IMG/VR virus record: IMGVR_UViG_3300049215_000802
Location: 18,889-82,888 of that record
From: a virus
Direction: 5' to 3' (one strand)
DNA length: 64,000 nt
Below are positions 40,264 through 48,825 of this stretch, one piece after another. The notes beneath the pieces were generated by a model. It was not told the origin of the DNA. It did no database searches and saw nothing but the letters and a program-made list of their open reading frames with translations. Within the stretch, counting starts at the first letter, position 1, and every line of letters begins with the position of its first letter. A program made the translations under genes and the position numbers.

Positions 40264-40286
40264 CGGGGAAGGTGATGACTTCCCCG
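40264..40286 (-). terminator. Hairpin after the SSB-like gene, weak terminator candidate
   Basis: CGGGGAAG and CTTCCCCG pair around TCATCAC. ACTTCTTG follows, with few T, so the terminator call is weak. It lies between the SSB-like gene and the helicase start. Confidence 0.35.
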
Positions 40287-40296
40287 GCTTCGGCGT

Positions 40297-40950
40297 TTAG
40301 AACGGCAAGTCTGGATCGTCGTCGACCGGATTGTCAGCCAACTTGTTCAGCAGCTCCGGATCGTGCCGCTTGAAGCACTCGATCAGCTTTTCGCGATTCG
40401 GCTTTTCGTACTCGTCGAGCGCCTGCGGCGTGACATTGACGTAGACGCCGCCGTTCGGATTCGCGGCGTGCTCGACGATGCCACGGAAAACCATCCCCTT
40501 GAACCAGTCCGGATCGAGCGTGCCGCCGGCCAGGAGCCACTTCTTCATATCGCTCTTGACCAGCATCCCGCCGACGTCGGCGCAGAAGTCGAACAGCTTC
40601 GACGAGTGGAACGTGCCCTGGCGATCGACCCAGCCCCAGGTGTAATTTCCGCTGTGCCAGCACGTAATCGACTGTTCCTGTCCCTCGGCGAGCTTGGACT
40701 TCGTCTTCTCCTTCAGCTTGATCGCGTGCTCCTCGACCAATTTGCAGGTGAAGAGCACCCGCGGATAGGTCTTCTGCGGCTTGCCGTCCGGCCCCTTCTT
40801 GCCTTCGAGCGGTGCCTTCATCGTGGTGAGCTCGATGTGCATCCGGAACTTACCCTCGGGAACCGGCGCGAAGTCGGATCCTTCGCCGCCGCCCTGGCTC
40901 AGTCCCTTTGGCTCGTAGTCGATGCCTTGCCGTGTTGCCGTGTCGGTCAT
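40297..40950 (-). CDS. Single-stranded DNA-binding-like protein
   Basis: A protein of 217 residues from an ATG with CGGAG upstream. The C-terminus is acidic and ends DDDPDLPF, like the SSB tip that binds partner proteins. The body has FRMHIELTTMKAPLEG, PRVLFTCKLVEEHAI and MVFRGIVEHAANPNGGVYVN, compatible with an OB-type fold used for recombination or replication. It lies directly before the helicase, which fits. No exact family is claimed. Confidence 0.6.
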   Translation of the reverse strand: MTDTATRQGIDYEPKGLSQGGGEGSDFAPVPEGKFRMHIELTTMKAPLEGKKGPDGKPQKTYPRVLFTCKLVEEHAIKLKEKTKSKLAEGQEQSITCWHSGNYTWGWVDRQGTFHSSKLFDFCADVGGMLVKSDMKKWLLAGGTLDPDWFKGMVFRGIVEHAANPNGGVYVNVTPQALDEYEKPNREKLIECFKRHDPELLNKLADNPVDDDPDLPF

Positions 40951-41008
40951 TTTGCTTATCTCCGTGGCCTCTTCTGGCCGGCCACCAGCCGATTCGTGCT
41001 CAGCCGAA

Positions 41009-41470
41009 TCACTCGGCTGGCGAGGATTCACCCGCGAGAAAGCGAAGGGATACTTCAACGAGGCGTAGCCGCTGACTGCTGGTCGCAATCTGGCGTTCGA
41101 GTTGGACGATGTCCGCGTCGAGCTCGGCCTGGTATGCCGTGAGTTCGCTCACCTCCTTTACGAGCTTCTGGTGCCTTTCATCTTCGCTGAGAGCAATCAC
41201 CAGCCGCGCCTTGCGCTCGTCGGCGTTCTTGCCTTCGATGGTGAGGGACAAATGTGCCTCGCTAACGTCCAGGCGCTGGCGCAACTCGGACAGCTTTTCG
41301 TCGACTTCGATGCGTTCGGTCGCCTTCAGGCGCGCGTCGAGAATGAGATCGTCTTGCCCCATGAGAGACGCCTTGATGCGGAAACTGTCGATGATGGTTT
41401 GACGCGAAGGAAGGCTTTGCCAGGAGCGGGGGATGTCGATACCATTTGCAACTGTCATCGTGTCGGCCAC
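41009..41470 (-). CDS. Coiled-coil phage protein, unknown
   Basis: A protein of 153 residues. IIDSFRIKASLMGQDDLILD then LKATERIEVDEKLSELRQRL and a long helix at SELTAYQAELDADIVQLERQ. The pattern resembles small early phage proteins of the DUF-type recombination operon but no family is recognised. It comes before the SSB-like gene. Confidence 0.55.
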   Translation of the reverse strand: MADTMTVANGIDIPRSWQSLPSRQTIIDSFRIKASLMGQDDLILDARLKATERIEVDEKLSELRQRLDVSEAHLSLTIEGKNADERKARLVIALSEDERHQKLVKEVSELTAYQAELDADIVQLERQIATSSQRLRLVEVSLRFLAGESSPAE

Positions 41471-41646
41471 CGGCGAGCATTGCGCCAGATACGTCGTTTC
41501 TCAACTGCAAAGAAGCTTTGATCAACGATGGGTTTCGCCTCGACTCGCTGGGCACACCAGAGACAGGCAAGTGCGGGGTCGACCGGATCGTCATCAGTGA
41601 CCATCGGTCCGCCACATCGGTTGCAGCGCGGAATCTGTTGGTTCAT
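41455..41646 (-). CDS. Small zinc-ribbon protein
   Basis: A protein of 63 residues from an ATGA overlap after GGAGGACCG. CNRC and CLWC form the metal site (IPRCNRCGGPMV and ALACLWCAQRV). It shares 16 bases with the next gene. Function unknown. Confidence 0.55.
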   Translation of the reverse strand: MNQQIPRCNRCGGPMVTDDDPVDPALACLWCAQRVEAKPIVDQSFFAVEKRRIWRNARRWPTR

Positions 41647-42074
41647 CGGTCCTCCGCTTCCCAGCGCAGTACCCAAATGCGAATGTTGCTCATCGAAAAG
41701 CCGAGGGATTTGCCAATCTGTCGATAAGTTTGTCCGGCTTTTCGAGAGGCCAGAATCGTCTCTTTGAACTGGGGTATTTGCGCCGGGATCTGGCCGCCAT
41801 CTTTCTTGCCGTGGCAGCGACAACAGAGGCACTGAAGATTCGATGGATCATTGTTTTGGCGGTTGTGGTCTATGTGGTCGATCGTGAGTGGCCATCCCCA
41901 CCGCTGACGATGCTCAATTTCGGTCATCCCACACCGAACGCAGGTTCGACCGTCGCGGTCCAGTACGGTGTCACGAGCCTTGTCGAACTCGTAGTGCTTA
42001 TCCAGGCTAAAGCCGTGTTCAGCAGCGAATCGCGCTCGCTTTTGTCGGTTCCATTCACGGTAGTCGAATGGCAT
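41643..42074 (-). CDS. HNH endonuclease
   Basis: A protein of 143 residues: LDRDGRTCVRCGMTE, then WPLTIDHIDHNRQNNDPSNL and QCLCCRCHGKKDGG, a full HNH fold with two Cys pairs. A C-terminal helix-turn-helix follows (RKAGQTYRQIGKSLGFSMSN). It may be a homing nuclease in the early region or take part in DNA processing. The fold is distinct from the HNH gene near the capsid. Confidence 0.85.
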   Translation of the reverse strand: MPFDYREWNRQKRARFAAEHGFSLDKHYEFDKARDTVLDRDGRTCVRCGMTEIEHRQRWGWPLTIDHIDHNRQNNDPSNLQCLCCRCHGKKDGGQIPAQIPQFKETILASRKAGQTYRQIGKSLGFSMSNIRIWVLRWEAEDR

Positions 42075-42386
42075 CTAGCGGTCCTCCGCCAGGTCCGACA
42101 ACACCGTTCGCTGCGCAAAGGGCTGGCGCGTGTTCCGTCGGGCACTTTCCCATACGCGAACAAGCGTGTGTAGCGTTGTGGTCGCCTGCTTCACCTGGTC
42201 GTCGTAGTAGCCGGACCACTCATGGACACCCATTTCACGCGCGCGGTCGCGCTTCTTGCGCCACTGCTCCCGGCCGCGCCAGTGATACGAAATCTCCGCA
42301 CGAAGAGCAGCGTTGATCGCATCAGGAAGGACGCCGATAGCCTGTTCGCGTGGGGGTGGGGCGATAAATCGAAAAAAAACGCTCAT
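42075..42386 (-). CDS. Small phage protein, unknown
   Basis: A protein of 103 residues: REQAIGVLPDAINAALRAEI, SYHWRGREQWRKKRDRARE, then YYDDQVKQATTTLHTLVRVW. Basic helices. It overlaps the upstream gene (ATGA) and immediately precedes the HNH gene. Function unknown. Confidence 0.5.
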   Translation of the reverse strand: MSVFFRFIAPPPREQAIGVLPDAINAALRAEISYHWRGREQWRKKRDRAREMGVHEWSGYYDDQVKQATTTLHTLVRVWESARRNTRQPFAQRTVLSDLAEDR

Positions 42387-42577
42387 CTAGCCACCAGCCC
42401 TAGCGCCTTTGGCGCCCGAACCTGCTCAATCCGTCGATCGACGTTCGCGAGCAGCTCCTCGTCGAACGCGATCATTCCCAGTCGATCGGGAAAACCGTCA
42501 GCCACCGCGCGCCGTCGTTCCGCCAGCCGGACGGAGACTTCCTCGCGCAAATCCAAGAGCCGTGATAGACTTGACAT
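42383..42577 (-). CDS. Small helical protein of 64 residues, unknown
   Basis: ATG at 42577, eight bases after GGGAGGG. The product is helix-rich (SSLSRLLDLREEVSVRLAE and IAFDEELLANVDRRIEQV). No family recognised. It is linked to the next gene by a four-base overlap. Confidence 0.5.
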   Translation of the reverse strand: MSSLSRLLDLREEVSVRLAERRRAVADGFPDRLGMIAFDEELLANVDRRIEQVRAPKALGLVAR

Positions 42578-42647
42578 ATGAGGTTCCCTCCCACGGAATC
42601 TCATTGATTGCCGCTCGGCGTGTACCAGACGTCGGGCGGTTAAATAT

Positions 42648-42848
42648 TTAGGCCGCGAGTTTCGCGCGAGCCCGAAGCGGCACGACATTCGCGACCGGTT
42701 CGGGATCAGGACTTGTGAGAAGCACACAGGCACGAAGGACGAGCGCCGCAATGTCCTGGTGGCCGCGCTCATTCGCAAGCACCTGCGCCTCGACGAGCAG
42801 TTCCTCCGCGAGCGCTCGACGACGAGCGGCAAGGTTTACGATCGTCAC
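42648..42848 (-). CDS. Small helical protein of 66 residues, unknown
   Basis: MTIVNLAARRRALAEELLVE followed by AQVLANERGHQDIAALVLRA. A four-base overlap with the upstream gene. It resembles the small helix-hairpin early proteins of temperate phages and has no assigned function. Confidence 0.5.
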   Translation of the reverse strand: MTIVNLAARRRALAEELLVEAQVLANERGHQDIAALVLRACVLLTSPDPEPVANVVPLRARAKLAA

Positions 42849-43081
42849 CCCTTCCCTCCTACAGCGATAATTTCTTCAGCCCGCGCCTCGACCTGACGCG
42901 CGTTCTCTTCCATCTTTGCGTCGGCATATTGGGCAAGGGCCCGTCCCCAACGCTCGACGTCTCGCGGCCGATTTCCCACGATCAGCCAGCACTCACCTCG
43001 CGTTGCCGCGGCGACGACGTCGGCCGGCGGCTGCTCGTCGAGGAAGATGTAGACATTCTTTGCCGGCAAGTTGGATCTCAT
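42845..43081 (-). CDS. Small phage protein of 78 residues, unknown
   Basis: AKNVYIFLDEQPPADVVAAA, then ECWLIVGNRPRDVERWGRAL. A strand-helix-strand pattern with the acidic helix at the end. It is the second gene of the leftward early transcript and overlaps the Cro-like gene by four bases. Function unknown. Confidence 0.5.
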   Translation of the reverse strand: MRSNLPAKNVYIFLDEQPPADVVAAATRGECWLIVGNRPRDVERWGRALAQYADAKMEENARQVEARAEEIIAVGGKG

Positions 43082-43329
43082 CGGTCTGAGCCTGCGCTCT
43101 TACGCACGGTGCTTGCAAGTTCAGGCACATCTGATTGCAAAAAAAGAAGCACGAGCGGCTGGAGTTCGGGATATGCCCGCGTAACGCCACGTAGGATTGC
43201 CTCGCCGATGCGCTGCTCCTCGGTCCGCGTCTTTTGCCACATTTGGCGCGAAACGCCCAGGACCGCCGCGAACTCCTCGTCAGTCAGCTCGTCTTTGCGC
43301 TGGCGTTCGATCAGTCGCTCTAGAAGCAT
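43078..43329 (-). CDS. Cro-like helix-turn-helix protein
   Basis: A protein of 83 residues. RQRKDELTDEEFAAVLGVSR and QMWQKTRTEEQRIGEAI form an XRE-type helix-turn-helix. It is the first leftward gene and faces the repressor gene across the operator region, the classic Cro position. It probably turns down the repressor during lytic growth. Confidence 0.8.
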   Translation of the reverse strand: MLLERLIERQRKDELTDEEFAAVLGVSRQMWQKTRTEEQRIGEAILRGVTRAYPELQPLVLLFLQSDVPELASTVRKSAGSDR

Positions 43330-43345
43330 CTGCCCCTCCGGTGTG

Positions 43346-43437
43346 TGCTAGTACATTAGCAGATAGTGCGAGCGAATGCAATACCTATTTGAGGCAGGTT
43401 TCAACCACTTCTAGCAAAATCTGCTAACTTGTTAGCA
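43346..43437. promoter_or_regulatory. Divergent operator region between Cro-like and repressor genes
   Basis: Inverted repeats with the half-site TTAGCA/TGCTAA occur three times: TGCTA-GTACAT-TAGCA (43346-43361), TAGCA-AAATC-TGCTA (43412-43426) and the perfect TGCTAACTTGTTAGCA (43422-43437). A longer pair TTAGCAGAT and ATCTGCTAA links the two ends of the region. The sites sit where both divergent promoters must be. Confidence 0.75.
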
Positions 43438-43460
43438 CACCACACAAGGGAACAGGTGGT

Positions 43461-44138
43461 ATGCCTCGCCATAGTCGTCTGGGTAACCTTATTCGGGAAT
43501 ATCGGGAGAAACGCGGGCTGACGCAAGGGCAGTTGGCCCAATATGCCCAGGTCCCGCGCCCTTGGCTATCGGTCGTGGAAACGGGTCGAATAGAAAAGCC
43601 CGAGCGTGACCGTCTGACTGCGGTCGCAAAGGTGCTCCGTATCGATCCTGAGAGGTTCCTTGACGCGGCTGGCTATAACATTACCCCTGGCCAGGCAACT
43701 CACGAAATGTCGACGGCTGACCTGGCTCGCGAACTCCTCGCACGACTAGAAGTTGAAGCAGAGGTAAAGCCAGTGCTGGTTCCGATTGTTCCGAATGTCA
43801 CGGTTTCGGCTGGCGCCGGAGGCGTTGGGAACGAAGTGGTCGCCTATTTGCCGAAGGCCGAAGCGCGTGAGCACGAGTTTCTTGCCGTTCGAGTGATCGG
43901 CGATTGTATGGAACCGGACATTCACCGCGGCGAAGTCGTCGTGGTCGATACGTCGGCGGACCCGCGTGCTGGCGATATTGTGGTTGCTGAACGCGAGGGT
44001 GAAATGCTTATCAAGCGACTGCGGCGACGCGGCGCTGATCTTTTTCTTGAGCCAAATCAGTCAGATTATGAGACGGTTCAGGTCGACGAGCACACCCGTA
44101 TTGTCGGCGTGGTCCGCTGGTCGGGCCGCGAACACTAG
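43461..44138 (+). CDS. CI/LexA-like repressor (XRE HTH plus S24 peptidase-like domain)
   Basis: A protein of 225 residues. Residues 5-62 are an XRE helix-turn-helix (LIREYREKRGLTQGQLAQYA, then VETGRIEKPERDRLTAVA). Residues 105-225 are an S24-type domain: SAGAGG (possible Ala-Gly cleavage site), VIGDCMEPDIHRGEVVVVD, and EMLIKRLRR with the general base Lys185. The nucleophile position holds Cys149 where LexA and CI have Ser. It keeps the prophage silent and is probably induced by DNA damage unless the Cys abolishes self-cleavage. Confidence 0.85.
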   Translation: MPRHSRLGNLIREYREKRGLTQGQLAQYAQVPRPWLSVVETGRIEKPERDRLTAVAKVLRIDPERFLDAAGYNITPGQATHEMSTADLARELLARLEVEAEVKPVLVPIVPNVTVSAGAGGVGNEVVAYLPKAEAREHEFLAVRVIGDCMEPDIHRGEVVVVDTSADPRAGDIVVAEREGEMLIKRLRRRGADLFLEPNQSDYETVQVDEHTRIVGVVRWSGREH

Positions 44139-44140
44139 GC

Positions 44141-45775
44141 ATGCCTGCCTTTCGCTGCGTCATCCTCGCCGCCGTCAGCTCCACGGCCCAGGTCGCCGAT
44201 TTGGCCGGCGATGAGAAGGAATCCATCCCGTACCAGCTGCGCCGCGGCCGCGAGATCATCGAAGCACGCGGCTGGTCCGAGGTTGCCGAGCCACTCGTCA
44301 TCCCCGGCCAGTCACGCTCGCTCAATTGGCTGCACGAGGCGCTGGAGCAGATCGACGCCTATCGCCAACTACGCGACCTCGCCGACGCCCGACGGATCGA
44401 CCTGGTGATCTGCCGCAACTACGACCGTCTCGCCCGGACCTCGACGCTCCAGCAGCAGGTGTCGGCCTATCTGAAGGAGCGCGGCGTCCAGATTTACGCG
44501 CTCGAAATGCCTGTCGAGCCGCACGACCCGCGCAGCTGGCGCCCGCGGTCCGACAGCACCCGCCTCTGGGTGGAGGCGATCGCCGGCGCACAGTCCGAAT
44601 CCTACGTCAACCAGCTCAGCAACTTCCACCGCTTCGGGATGGAGGGACGCACGAAGAAGGGCTGGCACGCCGAGGGGACGCCGGTCTACGGCTATCGCGA
44701 CATCGTGACACCCGATGGTTACGGGAAGATCCCGAAAAAGCGTGTTCCCGATCCAGAGACCTTTCCCGTCGCCCAGCGCATTTTTCGGATGCTCCTCGAC
44801 GGAAAGACGGGCGTCTACGTGATGCGCTGGCTCAACGGCATCGCCGACAATCCGGGCGGCACGCGTGCTCCGATCCCTAGCGCCCGCGGTGGTCTCTGGT
44901 CGACCCAGGCCGTGGTCAGCCTCGCCCGCAATCCCTTCTACGCCGGCAAAGTCGCCCGCTATCGCTTCACCCTGAGTCAGGATGGTCGGCGGCGCCGCAA
45001 GAGCACGCGCGAGCAGCCAGGGTTACTTGTCGATGGTGTCCACGAACCGGCCATTTTGTGGGAGGAGTGGCTTCGCGTTCAGGAGATTCTCACCGCACGC
45101 GGCAAGGTGGCCCCCCGCCTTCGCCGGCGCGATTACCTTTGGAGTGGCCTCGCCGTCTGCGGGTACTGTCTCGATCGCGGCGAGGCTGCTCCGAGTATGC
45201 GGTATTGCCACGACAAGCAGGCTAATCTTGATGGGCGCGTCCGCCACTACGAATACTTGGTCTGTTCCCATTATTCGGTATCGAGTGGCACCTACTGCCA
45301 GCGCAACTACATCCCGATCGACGCCTTCTGCACTGCGGTAAAGGAGTGGCTACACGCCGTCCTCTCCGATCCGCGGCTCATCGAACGCGCCGCGGCCGGC
45401 GATGAGGACGATCCGCACCAGCCAATCCGTGCGGACCTGGCGCGCGTCGACGAGGCCATCGCGCGTCTGAGTGGCGAGGAACGACGATGGGACCAGGCCT
45501 ATCGGCAGGGAGTAATTTCGCTCGAGCGGTACGGACAGGGCCTGCAGGACATGCAGCAGCAGCGTCAACGAGCCGAGTTAGAGCGGGCGACGTTAGCCAG
45601 CGCGCTAGAACGTGCGAGCTCCGCCGAGCTGCGCCGCGCTCAGCGCGATCGTGCCCTCGCCGATCTTCGCTCAATCGAGATCGACCCCGCCGATCCCGCC
45701 GTCGTTCGGCTGATCCACCAGGTGCTCGCCCAGATCCAGATCCGCAGTCGAATCCTGACGTTCGTTCCATACTAG
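44141..45775 (+). CDS. Large serine recombinase (phage integrase)
   Basis: A protein of 544 residues beginning two bases after the repressor stop. The resolvase domain has AAVSSTAQ (nucleophile Ser13), LVICRNYDRLARTSTL with the conserved Arg residues, and PIPSARGGLWSTQAVVSLAR in the recombinase domain. A zinc ribbon is visible (CGYCLDRGEAAPSMRYC). The end is a coiled coil (QDMQQQRQRAELERATLASA). Such enzymes recombine attP with attB without host factors. Its position at the edge of the prophage fits. Confidence 0.95.
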   Translation: MPAFRCVILAAVSSTAQVADLAGDEKESIPYQLRRGREIIEARGWSEVAEPLVIPGQSRSLNWLHEALEQIDAYRQLRDLADARRIDLVICRNYDRLARTSTLQQQVSAYLKERGVQIYALEMPVEPHDPRSWRPRSDSTRLWVEAIAGAQSESYVNQLSNFHRFGMEGRTKKGWHAEGTPVYGYRDIVTPDGYGKIPKKRVPDPETFPVAQRIFRMLLDGKTGVYVMRWLNGIADNPGGTRAPIPSARGGLWSTQAVVSLARNPFYAGKVARYRFTLSQDGRRRRKSTREQPGLLVDGVHEPAILWEEWLRVQEILTARGKVAPRLRRRDYLWSGLAVCGYCLDRGEAAPSMRYCHDKQANLDGRVRHYEYLVCSHYSVSSGTYCQRNYIPIDAFCTAVKEWLHAVLSDPRLIERAAAGDEDDPHQPIRADLARVDEAIARLSGEERRWDQAYRQGVISLERYGQGLQDMQQQRQRAELERATLASALERASSAELRRAQRDRALADLRSIEIDPADPAVVRLIHQVLAQIQIRSRILTFVPY

Positions 45776-45835
45776 CCACTCCTCGCGCTCGCCAGCCACG
45801 GCGAGAGGTCACCTACCTGCAATTACACGTTACGC
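45776..45835. other. Prophage 1 / older prophage junction (probable att site)
   Basis: The integrase ends at 45775. The capsid-like frame of the older prophage, read leftward, loses its family-like sequence after LVVVTLESV at about 45831 and then stops after only five foreign codons. The crossover should lie within a few bases of 45826-45835. The other attachment half is beyond the left edge, so the exact core cannot be read here. Confidence 0.55.
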
Positions 45836-46605
45836 TTTCGAGGGTCACCACAACCAGGTTGCCGAACTTCGACGGCGTGTAGTTTTCACGCGCGTCGCCC
45901 CAGGCCGCGTTCGTGTAGCTCGCGTCTTCGTTCACCGTCGAGAGCGACGCAAAGTCGTTCAACCGGATCCGGTTCTGCTGCTTCATGTCCAGAATCGGCA
46001 CCTTGATCGTGAACGGCTCCCACCACTTCGGCTGCGCCTGATAGTCCCGGACAATGCGCTTGGTCATGCTGTTGAGCACGACGTTGGAGAGAACCGACGT
46101 CGTGACCTCGTTCGCTTCACGGACGATCGACTCTTCCCAGTGGTAATTCCCGGTGAAGAACTTGTCGCCCGTGATCAAAACGTACGCCTCGCGGATCCCG
46201 GTCAGCCGCGGAATCCCGGTCAGGTGCGACGGCACGTCCAGCCCGAACAGCCGATCAAACGCCGCCTGCACCTTGTCGAGCGCCGTCGTGCCCTGCACGT
46301 AGCCCGGATCGAGGATGCTCGCGCCAACGCCCCGAATCGCCCGTTGGCCGAACACGTCGCCGAGTAGCCCGCGCAAACCGGCGATCGCGCCGTCCACCTC
46401 GCTCGCCTCGAACACCCGACCCGCGAACTGTTGGCGCACGTGCGCCTGCGCCGCCGACGGCAAGCCGCTCGCCGCCAACCGCGACTCCAGCTGCGCCGCG
46501 GCCATCTGCTGGCGCATGGGCGCCATCGCCGCCTCGACCGCCCGTTGCACCGCCGACTGAAACCCCGCGTCCAACCCGTTCCCCACTCCGCGTGCCCCGT
46601 CTGGC

Positions 46606-46644
46606 CTCCTCTCCCCTTGAGAGAGGGTTAGGGTGAGGGAGTCC
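46606..46644. repeat. Dispersed CCTCTCCC/GGGTTAGGGTGAGGG-type repeat inside the fused gene
   Basis: CCTCCTCTCCCCTTGAGAGA followed by GGGTTAGGGTGAGGGAGTC is a hairpin-like repeat of the kind normally found between genes. Here it is translated leftward as DSLTLTLSQGE. A relative is at 48950-49055. Confidence 0.7.
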
Positions 46645-46775
46645 CTCGACCCCGCCGACGGTTGAACCACGGTCGAACCTTGAATCTGCGCGTTCTGCCC
46701 CTCGCGAACGTCGCCGACCACCGCGCTCACACCAAGCTGCCCGGTCACGCCATTCCCTCCTCTCGCGTCCCCCAC

Positions 46776-46840
46776 CACCCGAAACCCGACACCCGACACC
46801 CCTCCGTCCTGTCTCGACACCCGAAACCCGACACCCACCC
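46776..46840. repeat. Tandem CCCGACACCCGAAACCCGAC repeat inside the fused gene
   Basis: Two blocks of ACCCGAAACCCGACACC, read leftward as VGVGFRVSRQDGG and VSGVGFRVV. The same unit forms intergenic arrays in this fragment and appears in the terminase frame at about 51497-51523. Confidence 0.7.
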
Positions 46841-47747
46841 CCTCGTCCTCTAGCCCCCACCCGGTATAATCGACCTCGGCCGGTCGCTCGGCCTGCTGGG
46901 CTTCCAGAATGCGATCAAACGACCCGCCAGCAGACGGCCGAATGACCAGGTCGCCCGAGTTGACCGACACCACCGCGTGCACGTCGAACCTGGCTTTGCC
47001 CCCGGCCTTGCTCGGCGACCGCAGCAGCTTCCAATCCGCCGAGATCCCGATCGGCGGCGCCGGGTGACCAGCGCTCGACGCCGACAGCGCTTCCCGGATC
47101 GTCTGAAAGACGCCGTGATCGTTCTCGCTCAACCGCAGCCGAGCGCGAATGCCGCGCCCAACTTCGTAGCGCGCGCCCTCGTATACCCCGACGAGATCCC
47201 GAAGACTGCGCGAGCCAGCCCGCGTCAGGTCCAGCGCCGTCGGGTGATCCAGAAACGCCGGCGCCCCGTTCCACAGCGGTGTCGCCTCGCGCAGCACCGA
47301 GTCCGAGTACACGTACCCGTTCTCGCTCACGCCCGGCCGCGCGATTGTCACCTCGACCAGCCGATGCGTTTCGTCCACGACAACCGCCTCGAGCGCCCGA
47401 TCGGCGACCTGCCCCGCGGCCGCCCCGGTCGAGCTAAAGCCGCCGACGTTCAATTGCCGATGCGCCTCTTCCTCGACGCCGTGCCCCAGCTTCACCCCGA
47501 ACCGATGCAGCGCCCGGGCAATTCGGTGCCGGGCGTCGCGCCGCTCGCCGTCCTCCAGCCCGCCCGTGCGGTCCAGCATGTCCCACGCCAGTCGCGCGTG
47601 GCTCTCGTCGTGAATCGGCAGCACCCGCTTCTCCGGCACCGCGAACTCCGCGTCCGGCAGCAGCGACCGCTCGTGCTCCGTCAACGTCGCCTCCCGCACC
47701 ACCGTCCCAATCGTCACTCCACCCTCCCGATTCCCCGCCCCACGGAG

Positions 47748-47908
47748 CTAGGTGCTAGGTGCTAGGTGCTAGGTGCTGGGTACTGGGGTTCAGGTGTCGG
47801 GTATCGGGTATCGGGTGTCAGGAGACAGTGGCTTATCTGACACCCGATACCCGATACCCGATACCCGTTCCCCACAACCTAGCACCAAGCACCTAGCACC
47901 TCGCACCG
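47748..47908. repeat. Large imperfect inverted repeat built of two tandem motifs
   Basis: Left arm: four to five copies of CTAGGTG, then TACTGGGGTTCAGGTGTCGG and GTATCGGGTATCGGGTGTC. Right arm: TGACACCCGATACCCGATAC and further copies, then AACCTAGCACCAAGCACCTA. The arms pair over most of about 70 bases around AGGAGACAGTGGCTTATC. It fills the whole interval between two genes of the older prophage. Confidence 0.85.
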
Positions 47909-47910
47909 AT

Positions 47911-48804
47911 CTACCGATTCCCCTCGAACGCCGCCGGCGGCACGTAGCCCAGCTCGTACACCGAGCCCGCGGCCCGCCTGGGCCGGCGCCAGCCGCTTTC
48001 CTCGTCCGGGTCAACGCCCTGGTCGTACTCGTCGCCCGGATCAACCTCGCGGAACAGCGGCCGCCCTTGCGCCGATAGTGCCGCCGGCCCGAAATCGCCG
48101 CCGCTCCCCGAGCGCTCCATCGGCGCAAAATCCCGATCCCCACGTCCGTCGTAGATCGCGCCGTACGCGCCGCGGCCGCCGCGCAGCCCCGGGTTCAGTA
48201 TCCCTTGATAACCGCCGTAGACGTCGATCCCCGTCTCGATCGTGCTCTGCAGATGCTCCGGGCTCACCCCCGATCCCTGGTACTCCAGCGGCGCCGCGCC
48301 CTGCGCGTGGTGCGGCCCCACGTACTCACCGTTCGAGCGCGGGCCAAGGCCCGTCGGTCTCATCCCCAGGTCCTCCTTCCGCGCAACCTCGCCCGGCCGC
48401 GCAAAGCTGCCGGGAACGCCCCCCAGCGCCGGCCCGTATACCCGGCTCTCATCAGCCAACGCGCCACCCGGCACCGGCCCGTGCACCTGCCCGTACGAGC
48501 TGGGCGCCAGGGTACCCACCAGCAACGCATCGCCCGGCGTCCCAATCGCCCCGGGCGGCGGCGTGCCGATCACTCGCGGCGGCCCCAGCGGCGCGGTCAC
48601 GTCGTCGGGAATCATCCCGTCGGCGAGCCTCCCCGGCAGCTCCAAATCCCGAAGGCTATAGCCCGTCGGGTCGATCGCGTCCGGCTGACTGTAGCCGGGC
48701 ATCTGCCCGGCAAAGACACTCGTCCCCGCCGGCGAGCTCGCAAACCACGGATCGATGAAAGGCCGCCGATCGTCAAACCGCGCGTTACGCTCACCCCGAG
48801 CCAT
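47911..48804 (-). CDS. Structural-region protein of the older prophage, unknown
   Basis: A protein of 297 residues with GGAGGGG four bases before the ATG. Very rich in Gly, Pro and Asp with little secondary structure (LGPPRVIGTPPPGAIGTPGD, GRGDRDFAPMERSGSGGDFG) and an end reading SVYELGYVPPAAFEGN. It sits between portal and protease genes, where scaffolding or minor structural genes occur. No family recognised. Its length suggests it is intact. Confidence 0.55.
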   Translation of the reverse strand: MARGERNARFDDRRPFIDPWFASSPAGTSVFAGQMPGYSQPDAIDPTGYSLRDLELPGRLADGMIPDDVTAPLGPPRVIGTPPPGAIGTPGDALLVGTLAPSSYGQVHGPVPGGALADESRVYGPALGGVPGSFARPGEVARKEDLGMRPTGLGPRSNGEYVGPHHAQGAAPLEYQGSGVSPEHLQSTIETGIDVYGGYQGILNPGLRGGRGAYGAIYDGRGDRDFAPMERSGSGGDFGPAALSAQGRPLFREVDPGDEYDQGVDPDEESGWRRPRRAAGSVYELGYVPPAAFEGNR

Positions 48805-48825
48805 TAGGCCCCTCCTTTGCCCCAC

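Larger units (their letters stand above)
45813..47717 (-). pseudogene. Prohead protease / major capsid fusion of an older prophage, 3'-truncated
   Basis: 634 codons remain. Residues 25-45 (VPEKRVLPIHDESHARLAW) and 110-260 form a prohead protease-like part (PLWNGAPAFLDHPTALDL, LRDLVGVYEGARYE, IGISADWKL, AVVSVNSGDLVIRPSAGG). Residues 290-375 are filled with dispersed-repeat sequence in frame. Residues from about 440 are the start of a capsid protein (REAYVLITGDKFFTGNYHWE, VLNSMTKRIVRDYQ, NRIRLNDFASLSTVNED). The capsid part breaks off at ESV, so roughly half of it is missing. Confidence 0.8.

Noticed and set aside
45826-45850. Direct GGTCACC repeats as the exact att core
   Set aside because: Two copies flank the junction, but serine integrase cores are only a few bases long and the other end is not in the window, so the core cannot be fixed.
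47748-47908. Tandem repeats considered as a CRISPR array
   Set aside because: Units are short, nearly contiguous and mirrored, without unique spacers of constant length. No cas gene is present in the window.
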